Assembly: GCA_030426765.1 (NCBI GenBank)
Contig: JAUHXV010000031.1
Location: 1 to 39,773, forward strand
Direction: 5' to 3'
DNA from: Bacteroidia bacterium
GTDB taxonomy: Bacteria; Bacteroidota; Bacteroidia; Chitinophagales; Saprospiraceae
Length of the DNA stretch: 39,773 nt
Shown: positions 33,902 to 39,773 of the stretch, piece after piece
Layout of the letters: each line of letters opens with the position of its first letter
Numbering within the stretch: the stretch's first letter is position 1
Notes under the pieces: model-generated
What the model saw: the letters and a program-made list of their open reading frames with translations, nothing else
Told to the model about the DNA's origin: nothing
The model's database searches: none
Translations under genes and position numbers: made by a program

Positions 33902-34330
33902 TTAGAAGCCGAAAATGGTTTTCAGGATGAATACGATAATCATACACACAGATCCCGCGGCGATCCCTTTCGATACGAGCTGCCCTCGTGATGGATGACC
34001 CAGGTACACCTTCAGTTCAGCAGGTGAGGCGGATTGTCCTACCGGAGCAGCTGTGAGGATACGCAGCACGTTCCCGAGCGTTCCTATGATCGCCAACAGA
34101 ATCGCATAGAATCCTGTTTCTGTGATCGTGCAGAAATAGCTGAAGAATGAAATGGTTTCTCCCAGTGAGCACAGGAACTCAAAGAGTCCGTCACCTTTAT
34201 TCAGGAACTCCCATGCGCCTACGATGAGGGCGATAGTGTTCACGATAATGGTACGGAATCCTTTAATCTTGTCGCCAAAGAAGAAGAAAACTGCATTGAT
34301 AATGCCGGATAAAATTGTTTCTAAGTTCAC
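33902..34330 (-). CDS. Holin-like membrane protein
   Basis: A 142-aa protein with about three to four hydrophobic helices: NAVFFFFGDKIKGF, TIIVNTIALIVGAWEFL, TGFYAILLAIIGTLGNVLRI and a C-terminal MIIVFILKTIFGF. Between them is a short polar segment (SPAELKVYLGHPSRGQ). It sits immediately before the lysin and after the capsid gene, which suggests a holin or related lysis membrane protein. No sequence family is recognised. Confidence 0.6.
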   Translation of the reverse strand: MNLETILSGIINAVFFFFGDKIKGFRTIIVNTIALIVGAWEFLNKGDGLFEFLCSLGETISFFSYFCTITETGFYAILLAIIGTLGNVLRILTAAPVGQSASPAELKVYLGHPSRGQLVSKGIAAGSVCMIIVFILKTIFGF

Positions 34331-34350
34331 GATATTAAGTTTTGGTTTTT

Positions 34351-34389
34351 AAAAAAAGAGGGTTTGCACTCATGGCGATGCAAACCCTC
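34351..34389 (-). terminator. Terminator after the capsid gene
   Basis: GAGGGTTTGCA / TGCAAACCCTC, an 11-bp perfect stem with a 10-base loop. On the minus strand it is followed by seven T's, about 30 bases past the capsid-gene stop. It may reduce read-through into the lysis genes. Confidence 0.8.
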
Positions 34390-34419
34390 CGGTTATGTAC
34401 TGTGCGGAAAGTGCCTTTT

Positions 34420-35475
34420 TTAGACTGCCTTGTAGTGCAGAATACCGGTTTCACCTGAATCACACACCTGTGGTCCTAATTGGATACCTCCACGGAAGAT
34501 GATTTTATAGTGGAACGTGCGGTAGTTACGGTCACCGGATACAGCGCACTTGGTTTGCTTCATTACGTCGAAGTAAACCGGAGTCACTGTGTTTCCGTTT
34601 CGGAACGCTAGGCGAGGAGCACGCTGCCTCCATACCATTGTGTTGTACTGATCGTCCCAACGCTCAGGGGCTTCTGATTTGAACTCGTTAGAGGCCCAGA
34701 AAGCATAAGATGATGGGTCGATGGCGAAGGTGGAGGCCAGCTCTGTCTCGGTGTCGAGCTTCTTCAGATCGAATACGATATCACCCAAAGGTGAGTTGAA
34801 GATGGCATCCACGTTGTCAGATCCTGCTGATCGGAAGTCTCCCAACACTTTTGAAGTGTAGAAGTTACGTCCGCTGATCAGGAACGGGCTGTAAAGGTTG
34901 TTGATCTGAGACTGGTAGAATATTTCTGCCAGTGCTTCAGGCTTCACTTCCCCGGATGGAATTGCGATCACATCTGGATCGGCATTGCTCCATGTATCAG
35001 GAAGTGTCGCTCCGTTGTCCTGCGAATTGGATACGAGGAAAGCAATTGCTGCCTCGTTGATAGCGTTTTCCAGGTCAACCATTGTCTTACCCATGAGGTA
35101 AGCAATTTTGTCAACACCCTTGAATACATCGTTGCAATCCACTTCGCTCACCATAAAGGATTTTGCAAAAAGCAGATTGTTTGCGATAGTAAGGGATGCG
35201 CTTTCAGTTTCTGATCCATCAATCTCGCAAGCATCCACAGTAGTTACTACTGTGTCGTCACATGATTTCAGGAACACGGCCTTGCATCCTCTGCAATTGC
35301 CGGTGTCCAGCATGACATCAACTGCATCGAAGCGGACTGTCTGACGAGTCGCGAGTGCGTTGATAGTCTCTACCGGAACATTAAATTCAGGGGTCAGTCG
35401 CTGCCCTGAAAACATCTCCTCCATCCGGATAAGAATATCGGGAAGGTTGGATGCTGTAAAATCTCCTGCGGCCAT
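34420..35475 (-). CDS. Putative major capsid protein
   Basis: A 351-aa protein, soluble, no signal peptide: MAAGDFTASNLPDILIRMEE, then TRQTVRFDAVDVM, and a cysteine cluster (GNCRGCKAVFLKSCDD...DACEIDG). It continues with long helix/strand segments such as KTMVDLENAINEAAIAFLV and ISGRNFYTSKVL, and a beta-rich end. The pattern, including the RxCKAV...SC...CEIDG block, resembles major capsid proteins seen in Bacteroidota prophages. It follows directly after a scaffold-like gene, the usual order, and has its own terminator. The eight or so cysteines in a cytoplasmic virion protein are unusual. Confidence 0.7.
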   Translation of the reverse strand: MAAGDFTASNLPDILIRMEEMFSGQRLTPEFNVPVETINALATRQTVRFDAVDVMLDTGNCRGCKAVFLKSCDDTVVTTVDACEIDGSETESASLTIANNLLFAKSFMVSEVDCNDVFKGVDKIAYLMGKTMVDLENAINEAAIAFLVSNSQDNGATLPDTWSNADPDVIAIPSGEVKPEALAEIFYQSQINNLYSPFLISGRNFYTSKVLGDFRSAGSDNVDAIFNSPLGDIVFDLKKLDTETELASTFAIDPSSYAFWASNEFKSEAPERWDDQYNTMVWRQRAPRLAFRNGNTVTPVYFDVMKQTKCAVSGDRNYRTFHYKIIFRGGIQLGPQVCDSGETGILHYKAV

Positions 35476-35503
35476 AAGGCTTTTGTTTTAGACGGTTAAA
35501 AAA

Positions 35504-36394
35504 TTAGTCACTGATTTTCCCGTCCTCGACTAGCTTTTGATAGTGATCTTTGAGTTTGAGCATTTCTTCAGGCTTACCCTTTAGGGCGTTGAGTTCCCGC
35601 ATGAAGTCCGCATTGGACTTGATCTCAGGGAAGTCGGTCGGATCATCTTCTCTTTCTCCTTCCTTCTTTTTGTTTCCTGGACTCTTGCGATCGTCAGCGA
35701 CTGCGACCTTCAGATATCGCTTAGCGGTGCTGATAAGGTGGTCATCGAAGGTGATATCTTTCGTCCCTGCCTCGTTTTCTTTTGGTTTACCATTGGCATC
35801 CAATACCACGAGTTTGCCGTCGACGGTCGCTATTTTCGTATTATCATCTTCCAATTTTTCAAAAATCGTAGCGATAAGATTATTAGCGATATCGTCATCA
35901 TCCGGCAGGACAAAGTTTTGGTCCTTCAAAAGTTTCTCACCATACTGCCTTGCGCCTCTGAACGTTTCAGTTCGCTCGAAGCCTTTTTTGATGGATACGA
36001 TTTCGTTGTCCTTTTCCTCGATGATCTGCTTCAGTTTTTTGGTGTCATTGATATACACCTCGCTGTTCTTCACATCTTCCGGATTGGACTGTGACGTAGT
36101 TTTTGCTGCCTCTACTGCAGATTCAAAAATCTCGTCGATATCTTTTCCATCAACGCCGTACTTCTCTTTAAGCTCACGTTCTTTAGCTGTCAAAGACTCT
36201 TTAAATCCCCGGCCATGCCCTTCGGTATGACCTTTCTTTTTGGCCTGATATACCAGCTCATCAATCTTTGATTTGACGAAACCTTCTATCTCAGCCTGAG
36301 ACTTAAATTCCTCACCGTCTTTGAGGGCTTCGGTGATCTCCCCCTGGCTTGTTCCGAGTACAGAAGCCAAAAACTCCTCAGATACTTCTATCAT
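35504..36394 (-). CDS. Putative capsid scaffolding protein
   Basis: A 296-aa, very charged, mainly helical protein: MIEVSEEFLASVLGTSQGEI at the start, a coiled-coil-rich middle (KKLKQIIEEKDNEIVSIKKG), then a globular patch (TFRGARQYGEKLLKDQNFVL) and a charged tail rich in K/E/D ending in a short helical hairpin. Such Gp20-like composition directly upstream of a capsid gene is typical of phage scaffolding proteins, which guide prohead assembly and then leave. No protease motif was identified. Confidence 0.65.
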   Translation of the reverse strand: MIEVSEEFLASVLGTSQGEITEALKDGEEFKSQAEIEGFVKSKIDELVYQAKKKGHTEGHGRGFKESLTAKERELKEKYGVDGKDIDEIFESAVEAAKTTSQSNPEDVKNSEVYINDTKKLKQIIEEKDNEIVSIKKGFERTETFRGARQYGEKLLKDQNFVLPDDDDIANNLIATIFEKLEDDNTKIATVDGKLVVLDANGKPKENEAGTKDITFDDHLISTAKRYLKVAVADDRKSPGNKKKEGEREDDPTDFPEIKSNADFMRELNALKGKPEEMLKLKDHYQKLVEDGKISD

Positions 36395-36408
36395 ATGATT
36401 GTTAGAAT

Positions 36409-36687
36409 TTACTCTTTGTCGTCACCTCCGCTTTCGTCGGTGCCGGCTCCTTTTTTCTTTGGAGCGTTTTTACCTCCCTTCAGAGGCTCAGGTGCCGGAG
36501 CACCTTTCTTTGAATCAACAGGAACCCATCCCTGCTTGTCGGCTTCGACTTTCTCGCCGTCGATCCATACTTTGATTTTTGGCAACTTATCCCATACTCT
36601 TGTCGAGAATACTTTGCGCTTTGGGTTGCCGTTTGCATCTTTTCTCGTGATGTGTTCGGCTTCAATTGTGCGTGGCTTATTGCTCAT
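36409..36687 (-). CDS. Small basic/charged prophage protein
   Basis: 92 aa, hydrophilic: MSNKPRTIEAEHITRKDANG, then a possible small beta domain (KIKVWIDGEKVEADKQGWVP), then a Pro/Lys/Gly-rich disordered tail ending SGGDDKE. No signal or membrane segment. It lies between the scaffold-like gene and a 224-aa gene with short gaps, so it belongs to the same unit. No family recognised. Confidence 0.55.
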   Translation of the reverse strand: MSNKPRTIEAEHITRKDANGNPKRKVFSTRVWDKLPKIKVWIDGEKVEADKQGWVPVDSKKGAPAPEPLKGGKNAPKKKGAGTDESGGDDKE

Positions 36688-36697
36688 AGACTATTGA

Positions 36698-37372
36698 TTA
36701 TGCTGCCTCTGCAGCAGGTTTTTTCTTTTGTGATCCCAGTGGTGCAGGTGCCTGAACTTTGCCGGCCTTCATCGAAGTGGCGCCATCCAGTTCGTCCATT
36801 GGCGGATCGAAAAGGTTGAGCCATTCGAAACTGACCTGCCCGGTCAGGAGTGCGTTCTCACCCCGTGTATGATTGTGTCCGGCTGATGCGATTCGGGCGA
36901 TAATGCCGTTCGCTCCGCCGAAGATGTATCCCTCAATGGTTTCGTACCACAGAGCGACATGATGTGTACCCTGAAGTCCTCGAAGGGTCTCGTAATTGGC
37001 TGCTGTCAAATCCGTGAAATCGAAATTGACCAGGTGTTTGCGATTGACCGTTTTGAGCACATTGCGAGTAATCGGCACAGTGATTGTCTCAGCCAGCGGC
37101 TTGTCACCAAATCCGATCAGGGTCGTGATCCCCGCAACATCGAAGTTCGCTCCGACTGTATGGTCAGCAGGTACGGTAGTTGCCTGAAAGTTTTTATCAG
37201 TATCATCCCATACTGCCGGGGAGACATGCACCTTCAGGATTTCACCTTCATGGAGGACATAACCTTCAGGGCAGTCAGAAAAAGACGGAGCCGGAAGGGC
37301 TGTGGGCGTACAGTCGGTGTTCGGAAAATCGGTAGGCCCGTTGTATGAAATATAGGGATCAGTTACAGCCAT
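36698..37372 (-). CDS. Prophage structural protein, possibly tail tube-like
   Basis: A 224-aa protein, beta-rich with no signal peptide: MAVTDPYISYNGPTDFPNTD, LHEGEILKVHVSPAVW, AGITTLIGFGDKPLAETITV, YIFGGANGIIARIASAGHNH, TGQVSFEWLNLFDPPMD, and a Lys/Pro/Ala-rich tail. The tail ending and general composition resemble those of phage tail tube or head-tail proteins in Bacteroidota. Its place upstream of scaffold and capsid would be unusual for a tail tube. Role unresolved. Confidence 0.5.
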   Translation of the reverse strand: MAVTDPYISYNGPTDFPNTDCTPTALPAPSFSDCPEGYVLHEGEILKVHVSPAVWDDTDKNFQATTVPADHTVGANFDVAGITTLIGFGDKPLAETITVPITRNVLKTVNRKHLVNFDFTDLTAANYETLRGLQGTHHVALWYETIEGYIFGGANGIIARIASAGHNHTRGENALLTGQVSFEWLNLFDPPMDELDGATSMKAGKVQAPAPLGSQKKKPAAEAA

Positions 37373-37451
37373 TAGTTTGTAGGTTTGTGATTACCTTTTA
37401 GTCGAAGCAAATTTTGCCCCTTCTGCTAATTGCTGTGCCTACATTATGTCT

Positions 37452-37772
37452 TTAGTTTACAAATTCCACAACGAGGCATTCGTATATCTTCCCACAGTTC
37501 CAGCATGCGCACTCAAAATCGTCACCCTTTTTTGTCGCAACGATTGATGTGTGAGTACAGACATCCTTCACTTTGGGAAGTTTTACGGCCTCAAGCGTTG
37601 CCGGCTGGTCCCGAGGGAGCGCGATTTCAGCCATGCCCTTCCACTGATCGGGGCTGATCGATGTTACTTTGGCTGGGTCGTTTTTTTTCTTCCCTTCAAA
37701 CTTTGGGAACAAATTGAAGTTGACCTGGCAGGAGGATATGATAAGTATTGAGAGTAGGATAAAGTATTTCAT
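37452..37772 (-). CDS. Small prophage lipoprotein
   Basis: 106 aa with a clear lipoprotein signal: MKYFILLSILIISSC, Cys15 in the lipobox (ISSC). The mature part is short and mixed, with a C-terminal pair of CxxC-like motifs (FECACWNCGKIYEC) that could bind zinc or form disulfides. Possibly a superinfection-exclusion or surface protein encoded by the prophage; that is inference from export plus location. No family recognised. Confidence 0.6.
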   Translation of the reverse strand: MKYFILLSILIISSCQVNFNLFPKFEGKKKNDPAKVTSISPDQWKGMAEIALPRDQPATLEAVKLPKVKDVCTHTSIVATKKGDDFECACWNCGKIYECLVVEFVN

Positions 37773-37798
37773 TTGAGTTTTGGATTAAGAGTTTTGAA

Positions 37799-37832
37799 AA
37801 AGGAAGGGAGCCGGTTATTACGCCGACCCCCT
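37799..37832 (-). terminator. Possible terminator between two prophage genes
   Basis: On the minus strand AAGGGGGTCGG...CCGGCTCCCTT pairs imperfectly and is followed by CCTTTTTC, just downstream of the 155-aa secreted-protein gene. Weak. Confidence 0.35.
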
Positions 37833-37849
37833 TGTGACGATTTGTCAGG

Positions 37850-38317
37850 TTATCGTTTCCGTTTAAACGTCCATTCAGATTGAATCCTAATGGCCTGCGT
37901 CCCAGCTCCGCTAACGGTACCTGTGATGACCATTAAGCGGCATTTGTCAGCTGTAAACTCCGGATCATCCACATTGATGCTCTGTGTCGCCGAACCGTTT
38001 AGGTACGTTGATGACGCAGTATGCCAAAGCGTAGGAACTGATCGATTTGCATACTGGACGTACAAAGTAGCATCGGTTGCGCCCGAAAGTGAATCGGTAT
38101 GGCAAATAATGTTCATTGACCCTTCAATTCCGAAGGATTTTGATAGAGCTGCAGATGCAGCACCTGTCTCAGTGCTTCCTCCGAAATACAGATACAGGGT
38201 GTCAATTGATGACGAGCTCGAAATGGTATCATTCAAATACCCGTCATACTGTCCGATAGCCTGAAAAGACAGGGCAAAGGACAGGCAAAAGGTTAATAGA
38301 AAAAATATCTTTTTCAT
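37850..38317 (-). CDS. Secreted beta-rich prophage protein
   Basis: 155 aa from the ATG at 38317: MKKIFFLLTFCLSFALSFQA is a standard Sec signal peptide with a likely cut after AIGQ. The mature chain is beta-rich and Ser/Thr-rich (YLNDTISSSSSIDTLYLYFG, then SLSGATDATLYVQYANRSVP, ending IRIQSEWTFKRKR). It resembles small beta-sandwich proteins of Bacteroidota phages in composition. The longer frame up to 38365 hides the signal and is rejected. Role unknown. Confidence 0.6.
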   Translation of the reverse strand: MKKIFFLLTFCLSFALSFQAIGQYDGYLNDTISSSSSIDTLYLYFGGSTETGAASAALSKSFGIEGSMNIICHTDSLSGATDATLYVQYANRSVPTLWHTASSTYLNGSATQSINVDDPEFTADKCRLMVITGTVSGAGTQAIRIQSEWTFKRKR

Positions 38318-38379
38318 TGTACAAAGTATTAAGTGAAAAAATTGATTAAATCCAATTCGTTGCACTTTCCGCTTAATAC

Positions 38380-38622
38380 TTACTTGTTGCTCTTTTCCCT
38401 GAGCTGTTTGAGTTCTTCCTCTTTTATCTTCAGTTCAAGAGAGTTTAATTTGTCCTTTTTGATTTTCTCGGCTATCGACAATACAATCATCACCAGACCA
38501 CCGAGGCCAGCGAGTAACCCAAGTACAGGGTTCACGTTGTCAACAATCCAATTGACGGCAAACATCAGGATCATCCCGATGGATGCAATGTAGGTGGTAG
38601 GGTCTTTCAATGCGTAAATCAT
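38380..38622 (-). CDS. Small membrane protein, holin-like
   Basis: 80 aa with two membrane helices (about residues 10-27 and 32-50, MILMFAVNWIVDN and LGLLAGLGGLVMIVLSIAEK) and a charged helical tail (LNSLELKIKEEELKQLREKS). This is the layout of class II-type holins or phage small membrane proteins. It is not next to the lysin, so the assignment to lysis is weaker than for 33902-34330. Confidence 0.5.
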   Translation of the reverse strand: MIYALKDPTTYIASIGMILMFAVNWIVDNVNPVLGLLAGLGGLVMIVLSIAEKIKKDKLNSLELKIKEEELKQLREKSNK

Positions 38623-38634
38623 AAAGGTTAGTGA

Positions 38635-39315
38635 TTATTGTAGTACGTTTTCCCAACCCGCTTCGATAAACAGGTTTATTAGTGTGTCCGGCATTTCGTA
38701 TGGCATATATCGGAAGTCTGCCGTGTGCCTCCCGAGTTTGCAGTCTCCGAGTATTCGATATGAGATACTCACATAGTCCGTACTGTCATAGTCCGAACCT
38801 ATAAAGGTGAAATAGTCCACAGAAGGGAACTCAGAGACAAGTGTCCCGTATTGCTCCGCATTGACCGCTTTGAGAAAGGTAAAGCCCTGAGTGTGCCACC
38901 CGAACCCTGCCGTTAATCCGTTGAACTTGATTTTGATGTACGGCATAAACTCGTATCGGTCATTCGTTCCTTTGGCGATCAATGTTATCTGCCTGGAGTC
39001 GGAAGGATTCACAAACACCTGATACTGGAACTGTGGCTTCCATGCCTGAAGCATTGCCAGCAAGGTGTCCTGAAGATCATCTACGTTATCAGGGTATATC
39101 CATGCCTCCTGATCGCCTACGATAAAAAGCCGATCTGTGAAAAGTGGCTCATCATAGACAAAATACCCCGTTACGAACTTCGGCTCTGTAAACTCCACAG
39201 GCGTTACGCAAGTATCCTGCTGAATCGGCTGCGGAGGATGATATACAAAATCATCCGGTGCTATTGCCGGAATGAAATTGCAGGAGCAGAACAGTAAGAA
39301 TATCAGGTATCTCAT
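38635..39315 (-). CDS. Prophage lipoprotein, unknown
   Basis: 226 aa with a lipoprotein signal: MRYLIFLLFCSC, lipobox (FCSC) at about residue 12. The mature protein is beta-rich and aromatic (FVTGYFVYDEPLFTDRLFIV, QVFVNPSDSRQITLIAKGTN, YFTFIGSDYDSTDYVSISYR). No family recognised. Its start overlaps the stop of the upstream gene by four bases. It is one of four exported proteins encoded in this stretch of the prophage. Confidence 0.6.
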   Translation of the reverse strand: MRYLIFLLFCSCNFIPAIAPDDFVYHPPQPIQQDTCVTPVEFTEPKFVTGYFVYDEPLFTDRLFIVGDQEAWIYPDNVDDLQDTLLAMLQAWKPQFQYQVFVNPSDSRQITLIAKGTNDRYEFMPYIKIKFNGLTAGFGWHTQGFTFLKAVNAEQYGTLVSEFPSVDYFTFIGSDYDSTDYVSISYRILGDCKLGRHTADFRYMPYEMPDTLINLFIEAGWENVLQ

Positions 39316-39773
39316 TGCGGCTTATATACGAGATACATGGTGAGTTGAGCGTAATCGGATACACTCGAAAAAACCAACCTGTGACGTACCGCACCCGCTG
39401 TTAGTGTAGTCGGTTCAATTGTGTTTCCTCCGGTAGTGTTTATGTCCAAATCATCAGAACCCTGATCCTCGAACCAACCACACCCATTACAAGGGGATAC
39501 TTGTAACTCCCATTGAATATCAGATGGGTAGTCCTGACCCGCAATAGAATCTACTGAATAGAAGTACGATAATTTGTAGTTATCATAAAAACTCCTCGGA
39601 ATGTCAATGATAAGCGTGTCATTCGTTCCCACCAACGTATCCGGGCCGAGTTCAAAAACCCATGTACCCTTTTGGTAGGTGTAAAACTTGTCGTCATCAT
39701 CAGAAACGGTATAATCCGCAGTCTGAGCAACCATGCCTAAAGGCAAAAGCATCAATAAAAAAAGTAGTTGTTT
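39312..39773 (-). CDS. Secreted prophage protein, 5' end beyond the window
   Basis: 153 visible codons. Reading from the right edge gives KQLLFLLMLLPLGMVAQ, clearly the body of a Sec signal peptide, so the true ATG is probably one or a few codons outside the window; the internal ATG at 39755 would truncate it. The mature part is beta-rich with DKFYTYQKGTWVFELGPDTL, SPCNGCGWFED and a YAQLTMYLVYKPQ end. Similar in style to the protein at 37850-38317. Role unknown. Confidence 0.55.
   Translation of the reverse strand, partial: KQLLFLLMLLPLGMVAQTADYTVSDDDDKFYTYQKGTWVFELGPDTLVGTNDTLIIDIPRSFYDNYKLSYFYSVDSIAGQDYPSDIQWELQVSPCNGCGWFEDQGSDDLDINTTGGNTIEPTTLTAGAVRHRLVFSSVSDYAQLTMYLVYKPQ

Noticed and set aside
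35550..36230. 226-aa open frame on the plus strand opposite the scaffold-like gene
   Set aside because: Ser/Phe/Leu-rich translation typical of an antisense shadow of a Lys/Glu-rich coiled-coil gene. The minus-strand gene fits the operon and has plausible protein structure.

Overview
The window looks like a chromosomal segment of a Bacteroidota bacterium, probably from the Saprospiria/Chitinophagia side. Many starts lack a Shine-Dalgarno. Several genes, including both tRNAs, are preceded by the Bacteroidota -7 box TAnnTTTG. The block miaB - sigma-54-type regulator - lptE - TPR-like gene - secG - groES - groEL and the pair DUF1599 / DoxX-like (BT_3928-type) are familiar from this phylum.

Layout. 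(1) 1-422: 5' part of an acyl-CoA carboxylase beta subunit. (2) About 506-5654: a small AT-rich accessory island. It carries an N-terminally truncated MT-A70 methyltransferase, a 59-aa ORF, an AbiC-like membrane protein, a fulvocin C-related cysteine-rich lipoprotein with a membrane thioredoxin-like partner, and a tyrosine recombinase. An 11-12 bp direct repeat lies at both outer edges, and a second, longer imperfect direct repeat flanks the fulvocin cassette. (3) 5789-31378: housekeeping genes for amino acid metabolism (aspartate-type, ornithine and branched-chain aminotransferases), GMP synthesis, transcription (nusB), CoA synthesis, tRNA modification, LPS export, secretion, chaperonins, dITP/XTP clean-up, prenyl transfer (ubiA-like, ubiX-like), a MscS channel and a periplasmic thioredoxin. 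Two tRNA-Arg genes (CCT, TCT) lie at 28562 and 31487. (4) 31561-39773: twelve genes, all on the minus strand and running up to the 3' end of tRNA-Arg(TCT). They are a prophage late region: scaffold-like protein, major capsid-like protein, holin-like proteins, a lysin, and several small secreted or lipoprotein-type genes. The window ends inside it.

Most interesting points. The prophage lysin appears to be a fusion of a complete matrixin-type zinc protease (HExxHxxGxxH plus Met-turn) with a type-2/PGRP amidase. The small island pairs a ten-cysteine fulvocin-like product with a CxxC membrane oxidoreductase, next to a defence-like membrane gene. The four intergenic stretches at 15387-16006, 17288-17788, 24433-24660 and 29975-30278 are rich in palindromes or purine-rich repeats, and two of them share the same CGCTAAAGCGCG hairpin between inverted G-rich arms.

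All functional calls rest on reading the translated sequences. No database search was possible.
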